From an uncultured Prevotella sp. (GTDB lineage Bacteria; Bacteroidota; Bacteroidia; Bacteroidales; Bacteroidaceae): a stretch of 38,548 nt of DNA. A model generated the notes under the pieces. It saw nothing but the letters and a program-made list of their open reading frames with translations, had not been told where the DNA came from and made no database searches. The position numbers were made by a program, and so were the translations under genes. Position 1 is the first letter of the stretch. Each line of letters opens with the position of its first letter. Where the stretch lies: positions 1-38,548 of the forward strand of contig ONBC01000014.1 in assembly GCA_900315955.1 (NCBI GenBank). Reading direction: 5' to 3'. Of the stretch, positions 30,105 through 38,548 are shown one piece after another.

Positions 30105-30581
30105 TTAAGGGTTGGGGCTTACTATCAGTCCCACGCTATACATTAATAGAATGTATCTAAGAACCTTGCCGAGGGTGATGCTGACCGTCGAGATGACAAT
30201 ATTGGCACGCATCAGACCTAAGCAGATGGTGATGGCGGAACCGATGATTGGCAGGAAGGCAAAGAAGCCTATCCAGGCACCGTGCCCGGCCATGAACCGT
30301 TGGGCCTTGTCGAGACTCTCTTTTTTCACGTGCAGGTAACGTTCTATCCAGTCGAGTCGTCCGAGTCGGCCCACTCCATAGTTGAACATCGAGCCAAGCA
30401 CGTTACCTATCGTGCCGTAGACGATAAGGCCGTCAGCCTTCAGGCCGGCGGCATAGAGGCCTAACATGACCGCCTCACTGGAGAATGGGAAGAAACTGCC
30501 GGCGAGGAAGGCTGCCAACAGCATGCCCCAGTAGCCGTAGTTGAGCAGAAAATCGGTGATGACTTGCGTCATATCAGGCAT
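30105..30581 (-). CDS. DedA/YqaA-family membrane protein
   Basis: Small integral membrane protein of the VTT (DedA/SNARE-associated) superfamily, YqaA branch. About 158 aa with hydrophobic segments near 14-32, 50-70, 105-125 and 135-155. The family's re-entrant loop features are visible: GSFFPFSSEAVMLGLYAAG (with the conserved Pro and Glu), GNVLGSMFNYGVGRLG, and IGFFAFLPIIGSAITICLG. DedA proteins are needed for membrane homeostasis and probably move undecaprenyl phosphate or other lipids. The ATG at 30581 overlaps the preceding gene's stop by 8 bases. It is the last gene of the minus-strand run that includes purD. Confidence 0.83.
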   Translation of the reverse strand: MPDMTQVITDFLLNYGYWGMLLAAFLAGSFFPFSSEAVMLGLYAAGLKADGLIVYGTIGNVLGSMFNYGVGRLGRLDWIERYLHVKKESLDKAQRFMAGHGAWIGFFAFLPIIGSAITICLGLMRANIVISTVSITLGKVLRYILLMYSVGLIVSPNP

Positions 30582-31500
30582 CAATAAGGTTAAAAAGCGT
30601 CAGGCCGAAAGCAATGGCTGCCAAGACCATGGAGACGATGTTGCTCAGTCGCGAATGAGTCAGTGCCAACCAATGGCCGATTAGTGGTGCCGTGAGGACG
30701 ATAGACATCCCCAAAAGAAAATCGAAGTGTTGGGGCTGCAGGATGGCAAAGATGACGGTTATGCAGTTGAGTGTAATAAACAGTTCGTAGATCATCCGGA
30801 TACGGATGCGGTCCTGATAACTGAACAGCACGAAATGAACACCTCCGATGATGGCACACAGCAGAACGAACGCGAATGTCAACCACTCGTGCAGACCTAC
30901 TCCGGCGGCAAAGAAAGGCTTGCCGAACTGGAAGACGCTCAGAAAATGAGACCCTAACCAGTCGATATTGTCTATATAGATAAGCCAGGCCACCACGAAC
31001 CAGTAGGGGGTGATGATGCCGAAGACGGAAGACAGCAGGACGCGGGGTGAGAAGCTCTGCATGCAGACGGCCATAACGATCCACAGCACCGGGAGAAAGA
31101 GCAGGATCTGCGGGAAGACGATACTGCCGATGCCTAAGGCACAGAAAGCATAGAACGTCAGACCCGTGGCATTGGGCTTCTGGTAGGTGCGGAGCAGGAA
31201 AAGAAGAAAGGTGATGAAGGTGATCTGTACAACGGCTACATTGATGGTGCGGAAAAGAAACAGCGACATGCTCGTCATGACGAGGAAGGAGCACGACACC
31301 ATGCGCGAATAAATGCGTATGAGCGCGTTGCTGTTGTTCAACTCTGCCATCATCACCGTTGAGGCAATGAGTAAGGCAAAGTTGAGCCACATGTTCTCCA
31401 TCAAAAGCCCGGCTGCCAGGCTAATCACCAACCCGTAGGCCACTGTCACCGGCAGTGCCCAACGGGATGTCGCTATTCTGTTCTGTAATCGTTTTATCAC
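30574..31500 (-). CDS. Uncharacterised polytopic membrane protein
   Basis: A 308-aa protein made up almost wholly of membrane helices; I count eight to ten hydrophobic segments. No catalytic motif was recognised. It resembles Bacteroidetes hypothetical membrane proteins (DUF6427-like), but this assignment is weak. The start is a GTG at 31500 that overlaps the purD stop as GTGA, and its own stop overlaps the DedA-like start, so the three genes are tightly coupled. Basic residues at the N-terminus ([14 protein letters not shown]) suggest a cytoplasmic N-terminus. A role in envelope biogenesis is only a guess from the neighbour. Confidence 0.72.
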   Translation of the reverse strand: MIKRLQNRIATSRWALPVTVAYGLVISLAAGLLMENMWLNFALLIASTVMMAELNNSNALIRIYSRMVSCSFLVMTSMSLFLFRTINVAVVQITFITFLLFLLRTYQKPNATGLTFYAFCALGIGSIVFPQILLFLPVLWIVMAVCMQSFSPRVLLSSVFGIITPYWFVVAWLIYIDNIDWLGSHFLSVFQFGKPFFAAGVGLHEWLTFAFVLLCAIIGGVHFVLFSYQDRIRIRMIYELFITLNCITVIFAILQPQHFDFLLGMSIVLTAPLIGHWLALTHSRLSNIVSMVLAAIAFGLTLFNLIDA

Positions 31501-32768
31501 AGGTCTTGTCCGATGTCTCTACGGAAATATTTACCTTCAAAGTCGATGGTCTCCGCCCCGAGCATACTCTTTTGCAGGGCCTCCTCCTTATCCTTGCCAT
31601 AGGAGGTGACGCAGATGACACGGCCGCCATTGGTCACGACCTGACCGTCCTTCTCCGTCGTGCCCGAATGGAAGACGATGCTCTCCGGATCGACCTTGTC
31701 GATGTTCAAGATCGGGAATCCTTTCTTGTAGCTCACGGGGTAACCGCCGGATACAAGCATCACACAGACGGCTGAACGGTCGTCAAACTGCACCGTGCGC
31801 TTGTCGAGGTCACCATGCGCCACTCCTTCGAAGAGGTCGACGATGTCGCTCTTCAGACGCGGCATCACCGTCTCCGTCTCCGGGTCACCCATACGACAGT
31901 TGTATTCGATGACCATCGGCTCTCCCTTGACATTGATGAGTCCGAAGAAGATAAAGCCCTTATAGTCGAGACCTTCCTCCGCCAGTCCCTCCACGGTAGG
32001 ACGGATGATGCGGTCTTCCACTTTCTTCATCCACTCCTTCGTGGCGAAGGGGACGGGCGAGACGCTGCCCATGCCACCGGTGTTGAGTCCGGTGTCGTGC
32101 TCGCCGATGCGCTTATAGTCTTTAGCCTCCGGCAGGATCTGATAATGCTTGCCATCGGTCAGCACAAAGACGGAGCACTCGATGCCGGAGAGGAACTCCT
32201 CGATGACGACCTTTGCCGAGGCATCGCCGAACATGCCGTCGAGCATCTGCCTAAACTCCTCCTTGGCAGCCTCGAGGGTCGGCACAATGAGCACGCCCTT
32301 GCCGGCAGCCAGCCCGTCGGCCTTCAGCACATAAGGCGGCTGGAGCGTCTCCAGGAACTTACAGCCCTGTTCCACCGTCGTGCCGTCGAAGGTCTCATAG
32401 GCTGCCGTGGGGATATGGTGCCGTTTCATGAACCCTTTTGCAAAATCCTTACTGCCTTCGAGCTGGGCGCCAGCCTTCGAAGGACCGATGACAGGGACGT
32501 CCTTCGTGCGCGAGTCTGCCTTGAAAGCGTCGTAGACACCCTTCACCAAAGGATCCTCGGGACCGACGACCACCATGTCGATGACGTTCCTGACGACGAA
32601 GTCTTTCTGAGCCTCGAAGTCATCCACCCCGATGGCGACATTCTCCCCCACCGATGCCGTGCCTGCATTGCCCGGGGCGATATAGAGTTTTTCGCACTTA
32701 GGGCTCTGCGCGATCTTCCATGCCAGCGCATGCTCGCGTCCGCCACTGCCTAAAAGTAAGATTTTCAT
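31497..32768 (-). CDS. purD: Phosphoribosylamine-glycine ligase
   Basis: GAR synthetase, the second step of purine synthesis: joins glycine to phosphoribosylamine with ATP in the cytoplasm. The 423-aa product is an ATP-grasp enzyme of normal length. It starts [34 protein letters not shown], the A-domain [34 protein letters not shown] (ATP-binding Lys and Gly loop), and [20 protein letters not shown] then CRMGDPETE (metal ligands) are all diagnostic. The ATG at 32768 is chosen because the family begins there; an upstream frame adds 11 unrelated residues. It lies 13 bases downstream of the restriction enzyme gene. Confidence 0.96.
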   Translation of the reverse strand: MKILLLGSGGREHALAWKIAQSPKCEKLYIAPGNAGTASVGENVAIGVDDFEAQKDFVVRNVIDMVVVGPEDPLVKGVYDAFKADSRTKDVPVIGPSKAGAQLEGSKDFAKGFMKRHHIPTAAYETFDGTTVEQGCKFLETLQPPYVLKADGLAAGKGVLIVPTLEAAKEEFRQMLDGMFGDASAKVVIEEFLSGIECSVFVLTDGKHYQILPEAKDYKRIGEHDTGLNTGGMGSVSPVPFATKEWMKKVEDRIIRPTVEGLAEEGLDYKGFIFFGLINVKGEPMVIEYNCRMGDPETETVMPRLKSDIVDLFEGVAHGDLDKRTVQFDDRSAVCVMLVSGGYPVSYKKGFPILNIDKVDPESIVFHSGTTEKDGQVVTNGGRVICVTSYGKDKEEALQKSMLGAETIDFEGKYFRRDIGQDL

Positions 32769-32781
32769 AAAAATATATGTT

Positions 32782-33624
32782 TTAGTCTGCTTTCCAATCA
32801 TTATTGAACCATTGCCTCTGTTGCAACCATTGTTTTGAGGCTTGAATGGCGTGATCTTTTAGTATTTTCATATCAAGATCTACATGATATATACGGCCAG
32901 AGTCTTTTTCGTCTGTGAATACATACATCCCATGCCAACCATTTTCCCTAAATTCATTAGTTCCCCCGTTTACCATGGCAATGAATTTTGGCATTTGGAG
33001 AAATCGACCGTCCAAAACGATGGCAATGCTCCAGAAGAACGACTGCATCGCATGTATTGATGGCTCCCGGTCACGTGTTACTCTGTCGCGAATGCTTGTT
33101 TTACATTGCATGCATCCGAAACAGAAAATTTCCTTTTTGAGTCTCATTATAGCGTAAAGATCAAACACGTTTCCTTTCACCTGCTCTCTAAGCCAGCTCT
33201 TGTCGCGTGGTTCATTGTTCAATTCGTCAGCCTTGAGCATCGTGTTTAAATCGCGCTGCAACAGGATTTCTATCTTTGTTCCTTTCAAAGCATTGTTGGC
33301 AAGAGATTTCACCATTTCCTCGAATGCATGACCACTCGATTTTTTCCAGCTCTGGTCAGCGCTGATTACATCCTTTATGGTCTGTGCGTTGTCTACTCCA
33401 CTTTTCTGGTGGACGTGAATCTCATAAATGTCATTCCATATTTTTTCTGCGCTTACATCCGGGAAGTGCCGCATGCCCTCGATGATACTTGTCTTTATGG
33501 CTTCCTTCTGTGCTTCGTGTTCAGCTTTTTCAACATTCTTGGCACTGGCACCTCTACTCTTGGCAAATTTCTCTTGGTACGTCTTGTTGTAGACTTCACG
33601 GCAGTATTCTTTTATATTGTCCAT
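32782..33624 (-). CDS. Type II restriction endonuclease (BsaWI-like family)
   Basis: Likely restriction enzyme of the CCGG-recognising group, most like the BsaWI family (PF18643). Its 280 residues include [11 protein letters not shown] (Glu102, part of the acidic active site), [10 protein letters not shown] (Asp155) and [20 protein letters not shown], where Lys175 follows the acidic site and the Ser-Ile-Arg-Asp-Arg stretch is the type seen at the recognition interface of these enzymes. The start codon overlaps the stop of the methyltransferase as TAATG, so both are expressed together. AT-rich compared with dpp and purD on either side, which suggests recent gain. Recognition of a CCGG-containing site is inferred; family-level assignment is moderately sure. 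Confidence 0.72.
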   Translation of the reverse strand: MDNIKEYCREVYNKTYQEKFAKSRGASAKNVEKAEHEAQKEAIKTSIIEGMRHFPDVSAEKIWNDIYEIHVHQKSGVDNAQTIKDVISADQSWKKSSGHAFEEMVKSLANNALKGTKIEILLQRDLNTMLKADELNNEPRDKSWLREQVKGNVFDLYAIMRLKKEIFCFGCMQCKTSIRDRVTRDREPSIHAMQSFFWSIAIVLDGRFLQMPKFIAMVNGGTNEFRENGWHGMYVFTDEKDSGRIYHVDLDMKILKDHAIQASKQWLQQRQWFNNDWKAD

Positions 33625-34817
33625 TATGAGTTGGCTTTAATGATTTGAATGATGGTTTTACCCCAAGCATAGGCCAGCAGGGGGGGGACGGCATCGCCAA
33701 TTTGCTCATATTTGTCTTGTACGGTGCGGTCTATATGAGGAACGATATAAGGCCCGCCGACAAAGTTATATGAATCAGGAAACGACTGTAACCGTGCACA
33801 TTCCCGTACAGTAAGGGCACGGTCATAAACGGGGTGGACAAACTCGTCGAGACAATGACTTGTAACCGTTGGGGATGGCTCATTAAGACGTAATCTGTAG
33901 TTACGTTTAATGAACATTTTTTTCGGCAGTACCTTTTGGGTCTGCAAATTCTTAAGTTCGTCACCATGATAGCGTTCAAAGAGTGTCTTAAGACTTTCAC
34001 CCTGTTTCAACAGAGAGAAACGCCTTAAAGTCTGCGGACGGTGCTTCATGGGCATCTGGTTCTTTATCTTCCCATCATATCCAATTCCTTCCCTTTTCCA
34101 AAACGAGTCATCCTTTAACAGCGACGAGTAGGCAGAGTCCATACCTTCATATTCAGTCTTTTCCTCATTACTGTTGGGGATGACATTTGGCAGCCCGGCA
34201 AACGCGTCAGCCACAGTAGTCTTCTTCCCAAAATGAGGAATTGGCGCAGATAACCACCACTTTGGATTCCTGGAGGCCAAGAGGAAGAAACGCTTACGCT
34301 TTTGAGGCACACCGAACTGATCAGCCTCCAATACGACTTGCAATTGGTTGGCATAGCCTGCTTCTTTGAGCTCCTCCCGTATCATATCGACAACTAAAAC
34401 GTCAGAATCCTTATGAATGGTCTTGCTCATTATGCCTGGCACATTTTCAAACAGAAGGAGCTTGGCATTGCAAAGTCGAGCCATGCGAATTCCTTCACGA
34501 TACAACACTTGCCGATCATCATAAAAAGACCGGGAGGAGTTGCCTGCCGTAGAAAAGGTCTCGCAAGGCATTCCCGACGTGACAAGGTCAACCCCGTCCT
34601 TGGGGATAAAGGGCAGAACTTGTTCTGGCTTAACTTCTCTTATGTCCGAATTAATCACATGAACTTCGGGATGATTCGCGGAATAAGTATCACAACAACT
34701 TTTTATATATTCTATAGCGACAAGTGTCTGCATACCGCTGGCATGCAGACCTGTACAGATTCCACCAGGACCAGCAAAGCAATCAACATGTGTGTAAATA
34801 TGTTCGTCTTGTGCCAT
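33624..34817 (-). CDS. DNA (cytosine-5-)-methyltransferase of a type II R-M system
   Basis: C5 cytosine methyltransferase of 397 aa with motifs in the standard order: I (DCFAGPGGICTGL, 12-24), IV (SGMPCETFS with catalytic Cys85), VI (FENVPG, 123-128), VIII (VPQKRKRFFLLAS), then a target-recognition region of about 130 residues, IX (RECARLQSFPDSYNF) and X (QIGDAVPPLLAYAWG). It protects host DNA from the partner restriction enzyme encoded directly downstream. Motif X is encoded through a run of eight Cs (33680-33687), in frame as given. It starts 22 bases after the DPP-IV stop. AT-rich relative to the neighbours. Confidence 0.92.
   Translation of the reverse strand: MAQDEHIYTHVDCFAGPGGICTGLHASGMQTLVAIEYIKSCCDTYSANHPEVHVINSDIREVKPEQVLPFIPKDGVDLVTSGMPCETFSTAGNSSRSFYDDRQVLYREGIRMARLCNAKLLLFENVPGIMSKTIHKDSDVLVVDMIREELKEAGYANQLQVVLEADQFGVPQKRKRFFLLASRNPKWWLSAPIPHFGKKTTVADAFAGLPNVIPNSNEEKTEYEGMDSAYSSLLKDDSFWKREGIGYDGKIKNQMPMKHRPQTLRRFSLLKQGESLKTLFERYHGDELKNLQTQKVLPKKMFIKRNYRLRLNEPSPTVTSHCLDEFVHPVYDRALTVRECARLQSFPDSYNFVGGPYIVPHIDRTVQDKYEQIGDAVPPLLAYAWGKTIIQIIKANS
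33680..33687 (-). repeat. Poly-C tract (8 C) in motif X of the methyltransferase
   Basis: Eight Cs on the coding (minus) strand encode part of Val-Pro-Pro-Leu in the invariant motif X. A gain or loss of one base would shift the last ~20 codons and the frame leading to the restriction gene. Confidence 0.8.
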
Positions 34818-34839
34818 TTTAGTTTCTTATTTTGTTGCA

Positions 34840-37065
34840 CTATTTCAAAAAGTCGTCGAAGTAACGGCTGATCCGCTCATGGAGATGTACGCTCTGATGA
34901 CCGCGCATGTTATGAGGTTCGCCGGGATAGACGAAGAAGTCGGGCTGCGTGCCGTATTTGATACACTCCTTGAGGAACGAGAGGGCGTGCTGCGGCACCA
35001 CCGTGGCGTCGTTGCCGCCAATGATGATCTCGAGGCGGTCCCGGAGGTTCTTCGCCTTCGGCAGGAGCGAGGAGTGGGCATAGCCCTCGGGGTTGGTCTT
35101 GGGCGTGTCCATATAACGCTCGCCGTACATCACCTCGTACCATTTCCAGTCGATGACCGGTCCGCCTGCCACGCCACACTTGAACACGCCCGGATGGGTC
35201 GTCATCATGTTGATCGTCATGAAGCCGCCGAAGCTCCAGCCGTGCACGCCGAGGCGTGTGCTGTCGACATAAGCGAGCGATTTGAGGAAGTCGACACCTT
35301 TCATCTGGTCTTCCACCTCATGGTCGCCGAGGTGCCGGAACGTCACCTGCTCAAAGGCTTTGCCGCGGTTCTCCGAGCCCCGGTTGTCGAGGATGAAGAG
35401 GAGATAGCCGCGCTGTGCCATGTAGGTCTCCCACGAACGGGAGCAATAGTGCCAGCGCGCATCGACATTGTGTGCATGCGGCCCGCCATAGACATAGACG
35501 ATGGTAGGGTATTTCTTCGTCGGGTCGAAGTGGATCGGCATCACCATCCGGTAATAGAGATCCGTCACGCCGTCGGCGGCTTTGATCGTGCCGCAGCGGT
35601 ACTCGGGCACGTCGTAGCCTTTCCAGGGGTCGGCAGCGGTGAGCCAGCGCGTGTGGCGCCCGTTGTCGGTATTGACGATAGCGATGTTGCGGGGTGTCGT
35701 CGGCGCGGAGTAGTTGTCGACGATATACTGTCCGCTGCCACTCAGCGAGCCTGTGTGCCAGCCCTCGCCGTTGTCGTCCATGAGGGCGCGCTTACCCGTG
35801 GCGATGTCGACGACCCAGATGTTACGCTGTATCGGACTGCACTCGTTGCTCTCGTAGACCAGGGCTTTGTGCTTCGTGTCGAAGCCGAGGAAGTCCTCCA
35901 CGACCCAGGAGCCGCTGGTGAGCTGCTTGAGCTCCTTGCCGGTGGTGTCGAAGAGGTAGAAGTGGTTGTATCCGTCTTTCTGACTCTGCATGATAAACTT
36001 CTTCGAGTCCCAGGGAAGGAACACGATAGGATGCAACGGCTCCACATATTTGTCATCCGTCTCGCGGTAGAGCTCCTTGAGCTTGTCGCCTGTCTCAGCG
36101 TCGTAGCTGACGAGCCGACAGTCGTTCTGGTCACGGTTGAGCTCGAACATATAGATTGTCTTCGCGTCGGGGCTCCACGCCACATTCGTGAAATAACGGT
36201 CCGTGGGGTCACCCGCCTTGAGGTAGACGAGCTTCTGTGTCGTGAGGTCATAGACGCCGAGCGTCACCTTATGACTTGTCTCACCTGCCATCGGATATTT
36301 GTCGGGCGCATAGGTAGCGATACGTGAGCCGGAGTCGGGCACGACCTCAGGGTCGGGGATGTCGACCTGCGGATAGTCGGTCACCATCGACTGGTCCATG
36401 CGGTAGAAGGCGAGCTTCTTGCCGTCGGGACTCCAGAAAAGTCCCCCGTCGATCCCGAACTCGTCGCGGTGCACGCTCTGTCCGTAGACGATGTTGCGCG
36501 AGCCGTCCGTCGTCAGCTTGCGCACGGCATTGACGGGTTCTGCCTTACTGCCCGTAGAGGGCTGCGCCACATAGAGCTGCCAGTCCTTGACATAAGCCAA
36601 GGAACGGGAGGCGTAGCAGAAGCTCGAGGCCTGGGTGCCCGAAGCTAAGTGGATCGCCCACAGCACGCGGTGCGACTTCCAGTTGTACGCCACCGTCTGC
36701 TGTCCTGCCGTGAGGATGACAATAGGCTTGCCCGCCTCGGGGAACGAGGCCGAATAGAACGAGTGGACGGTCAGACCGTCTTTCTTCAACTGCGCCGCGG
36801 TGAGCAGTTTCTTCTCCTTGCCTGTGTTCTTGTCGACGACGGAGCAGTATTCCGCGTCGAGGCGGATGAGCTCATCGCCCCACCACGTCGTCCACCGGTT
36901 CTCCGGCACGAACTTATGGTAGTTGATGCCGCCGAAGTTCAGGTCTTCTAAGGTGAACAGCTTCGCCTGTTCACCTTGCGCCGGTTGTGTCGCCTTCGTC
37001 TGCGCCTCAGCTCCCATGAAAGTCATTGCCGACAACATAAAAACAAATATCTTTTTCAGCCTCAT
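34840..37065 (-). CDS. Dipeptidyl peptidase IV (S9B family)
   Basis: Periplasmic serine peptidase that removes X-Pro dipeptides, used by Bacteroidetes in peptide nutrition. The product (about 741 aa) starts with a signal peptide (MRLKKIFVFMLSAMTFMGAE, AQ). An eight-bladed beta-propeller region follows (residues ~40-500; for example DGGLFWSPDGKKLAFYRMDQ), then an alpha/beta-hydrolase domain with Ser611 (GWSFGG), Asp686 (GGNDATVVP) and His718 (GEPHNM). The ATG at 37065 is chosen because it begins the signal peptide; an upstream frame adds nine unlikely residues. It is followed after 22 bases by the C5 methyltransferase. Confidence 0.92.
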   Translation of the reverse strand: MRLKKIFVFMLSAMTFMGAEAQTKATQPAQGEQAKLFTLEDLNFGGINYHKFVPENRWTTWWGDELIRLDAEYCSVVDKNTGKEKKLLTAAQLKKDGLTVHSFYSASFPEAGKPIVILTAGQQTVAYNWKSHRVLWAIHLASGTQASSFCYASRSLAYVKDWQLYVAQPSTGSKAEPVNAVRKLTTDGSRNIVYGQSVHRDEFGIDGGLFWSPDGKKLAFYRMDQSMVTDYPQVDIPDPEVVPDSGSRIATYAPDKYPMAGETSHKVTLGVYDLTTQKLVYLKAGDPTDRYFTNVAWSPDAKTIYMFELNRDQNDCRLVSYDAETGDKLKELYRETDDKYVEPLHPIVFLPWDSKKFIMQSQKDGYNHFYLFDTTGKELKQLTSGSWVVEDFLGFDTKHKALVYESNECSPIQRNIWVVDIATGKRALMDDNGEGWHTGSLSGSGQYIVDNYSAPTTPRNIAIVNTDNGRHTRWLTAADPWKGYDVPEYRCGTIKAADGVTDLYYRMVMPIHFDPTKKYPTIVYVYGGPHAHNVDARWHYCSRSWETYMAQRGYLLFILDNRGSENRGKAFEQVTFRHLGDHEVEDQMKGVDFLKSLAYVDSTRLGVHGWSFGGFMTINMMTTHPGVFKCGVAGGPVIDWKWYEVMYGERYMDTPKTNPEGYAHSSLLPKAKNLRDRLEIIIGGNDATVVPQHALSFLKECIKYGTQPDFFVYPGEPHNMRGHQSVHLHERISRYFDDFLK

Positions 37066-37104
37066 CACATTATTATATATTATAGCATCCACGCTGGAAG
37101 CTTC

Positions 37105-38547
37105 TCACTTTCTTCTTCTCTTCTTCTCGTACCCTCTGTCCTCATCGTCGAACCGTCTCTTTGCCGGCCGGCGTCTGCTGTTCCGTTCGTCGTCGAAGGA
37201 ATGGAACTTGAAGGTACGGATGTCTCCGTCTTCGTTGGCTTGCAGGTCACGCTTGAGCGCGTAATAGTCGCGTTTGCCGCCACGCTCCTTGCCATAGCTG
37301 TCCTCGTCGAGGCGCTGCTTAAACTCCCGGTTTTTCTTGAAACGGTGCTTCTGTGCCATCTCGCGCTTCTCCGCCTCGGTCTTCACGATGCCACCTTCGT
37401 GACGGAAGTCGGCCATCTTACCGTCGAAGAGCGTGTATTTACGAAACTCGCACTCTAAGGAGCCATTATAAAGCGGTATCTTGATCGACGGCTTCAGCCC
37501 GATCTGCTCGAAGCACTCCTCCCGGTAAGAGAGCACCCACGCCTCGTTGCCGCTGAACTCGCGCTTGAGCTTCTCGCCGATCATCTTATAGGTGCCTAAG
37601 AGGTTCGGTGTCGTGATACGCTCCCCGTAAGGCGGGTTCATGACGATGATGCTCTTCTGGGCCGGTTTCTTAAAGTCCTTGAAGTCCTGCTGCTCCACGG
37701 TGATGTCCTGCGACAGTCCGGCAGCCTTGACGTTCATGCGCGCGGTGTTGACGGCTTTCATGTCGATGTCGTAGGCATAGATATGATGCTCGAAGGGACG
37801 TTCCTGCGAGTCGTCGTTGTAGATGGTCTCAAAAAGGTCCTGGTCGAAGTCGGACCATTTCTCGAAGGCGAAACCTTTGCGGAACACGCCGGGCGAGATG
37901 TTACGGGCGATGAGGGCGGCCTCTATGGCGATGGTGCCCGAGCCGTCCATCGGGTCGATGAGGTCACACTCACCTTTCCATCCCGTCATGAGGATCATCC
38001 CGGCAGCGAGGACCTCGTTGAGGGGTGCCTCCACGCTCTCCTGACGGTAGCCGCGGCGATGCAGCGACTCACCACTGGAGTCGAGGGAGATAGAACCGTC
38101 GTCACCGGCGATATGGATATGGAGACGGATGTCAGGGTTGGCCACGGAGATATTGGGGCGTGTGCCTGTCTTCTCGCGGAACTGGTCAACGATGGCGTCC
38201 TTGACCTTGTACGTCACGAAATGGGAGTTGCGGAACTCGTCAGAGTAGACCACGGAGTCGACGGCGAACGTCTTGCCCGGGAGGATATACTTACTCCAGT
38301 CGATGGTCTTCACATTGTCATATACTTCCTCTGCCGAGCGCGCCTTGAAATGCTTGATGGGCTTGAGGATCCGGATGGCGGTGTGCAGCTGGAAGTTGGC
38401 ACGGTACATCATCTCTTTGTCTCCCGTGAACGACACCATCCGTCTGCCGATCTGTACGTTGTTTGCACCAAGCTGCGTGAGCTCCTGTGCCAAGACATTT
38501 TCAAGTCCCATGAACGTCTTGGCGATGAGTTCAAATTCCTGTTCCAT
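37105..38547 (-). CDS. THUMP-domain 23S rRNA guanine-N2 methyltransferase (RlmL-like)
   Basis: Class I SAM methyltransferase with an N-terminal THUMP domain (about residues 45-155), most like RlmL, which makes m2G2445 in 23S rRNA. The catalytic motif IV is NPPYGER (in SIIVMNPPYGERITT), and the SAM-binding segments are LIDPMDGSGTIAIEAALIAR and YAYDIDMKAVNTARMNVKAA. The protein of 480 aa has a basic, low-complexity tail of about 60 residues (RDYYALKRDLQ...KRRFDDEDRGYEKKRRRK), likely to bind rRNA. The ATG at 38547 is 2 bases from the window edge; the family begins close to this point, so the gene is probably complete. It lies 39 bases upstream of DPP-IV. Confidence 0.9.
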   Translation of the reverse strand: MEQEFELIAKTFMGLENVLAQELTQLGANNVQIGRRMVSFTGDKEMMYRANFQLHTAIRILKPIKHFKARSAEEVYDNVKTIDWSKYILPGKTFAVDSVVYSDEFRNSHFVTYKVKDAIVDQFREKTGTRPNISVANPDIRLHIHIAGDDGSISLDSSGESLHRRGYRQESVEAPLNEVLAAGMILMTGWKGECDLIDPMDGSGTIAIEAALIARNISPGVFRKGFAFEKWSDFDQDLFETIYNDDSQERPFEHHIYAYDIDMKAVNTARMNVKAAGLSQDITVEQQDFKDFKKPAQKSIIVMNPPYGERITTPNLLGTYKMIGEKLKREFSGNEAWVLSYREECFEQIGLKPSIKIPLYNGSLECEFRKYTLFDGKMADFRHEGGIVKTEAEKREMAQKHRFKKNREFKQRLDEDSYGKERGGKRDYYALKRDLQANEDGDIRTFKFHSFDDERNSRRRPAKRRFDDEDRGYEKKRRRK

Positions 38548-38548
38548 T

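Noticed and set aside
34879-36327. 482-aa open frame on the plus strand opposite DPP-IV
   Set aside because: Shadow of the peptidase gene; the sequence is low-complexity and valine- and glutamate-rich, without recognisable motifs.
1-38548. tRNA, rRNA and riboswitch genes
   Set aside because: No cloverleaf with a T-loop GTTCRANNC arrangement, no rRNA sequence and no known riboswitch consensus was noticed on either strand by eye; a covariance-model search would be needed to be sure.

Overview
The window looks like a chromosomal segment of a Prevotella-like member of the Bacteroidales. The evidence is: promoter boxes of the Bacteroidetes type (TTTG, a 19-21 base gap, then TAnnTTTG) before several genes; almost no Shine-Dalgarno sequences; a large secreted protein ending in a Por/T9SS-like tail (YDLQGRRV...GGIYIINGKKV); and families typical of the phylum (DUF2723/GT117 membrane protein, DUF4105/Lnb-type protein, AAA-ATPase/PD-(D/E)XK proteins, GxxExxY proteins). 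No rRNA, tRNA or CRISPR array was seen.

Layout. 0.4-2.5 kb: housekeeping genes, with xerD divergent from aroQ and an O-methyltransferase. 2.5-5.6 kb: repeat-rich DNA holding a two-gene unit (unknown 130-aa protein plus M15 peptidase) and a GxxExxY nuclease-like gene between two 128-bp direct repeats. 5.6-16.1 kb: a glycan (capsule, exopolysaccharide or glycoconjugate) locus. It has a GT4 glycosyltransferase, an epimerase/reductase, an initiating sugar-phosphate transferase, a PLP decarboxylase, two ATP-grasp ligases, a DegT-type sugar aminotransferase and a NahK-like sugar kinase. A HepT/MntA-type toxin-antitoxin pair and an Rpn/PDDEXK transposase-like gene interrupt it. 16.2-21.2 kb: a 1120-aa DUF2723 protein, a NodB deacetylase and queG. 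21.4-26.7 kb (minus strand): an operon of a hidden frameshifted small ORF, a DUF4105/Lnb-like membrane protein, a 1193-aa secreted protein and a 70-aa protein, with a promoter and an intrinsic terminator. 26.7-28.4 kb: noncoding repeat DNA. 28.5-30.1 kb: AAA-ATPase/PD-(D/E)XK protein. 30.1-38.5 kb (minus strand): an RlmL-like methyltransferase, DPP-IV, a C5 methyltransferase with a BsaWI-like restriction enzyme, purD, a membrane protein and a DedA/YqaA-like protein.

The most notable observations concern sequence that can switch or move. (1) A 9-G tract in the glycine-rich loop of the second ATP-grasp gene puts it out of frame; 10 or 7 Gs would restore it. (2) An 11-G tract on the minus strand breaks a 74-codon ORF that is whole with 9 or 12 Gs. 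That ORF has a well-formed promoter and its stop codon overlaps the start of the Lnb-like gene. Together these suggest phase variation by slipped-strand mispairing. However, both tracts are exactly one base short of an in-frame length, so homopolymer undercalling must be excluded first. (3) Three families of dispersed repeats link distant parts of the window: a ~400-bp element with palindromic or tandem cores, a palindromic TTTTCACGAC family around the GxxExxY gene, and a 175-bp inverted pair enclosing 1 kb.

The glycan locus plausibly makes a sugar carrying an amino-acid-derived group: amination by the DegT enzyme, an amine or amino acid from the decarboxylase, and amide or peptide bonds from the ATP-grasp enzymes. 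This is inference from gene content.
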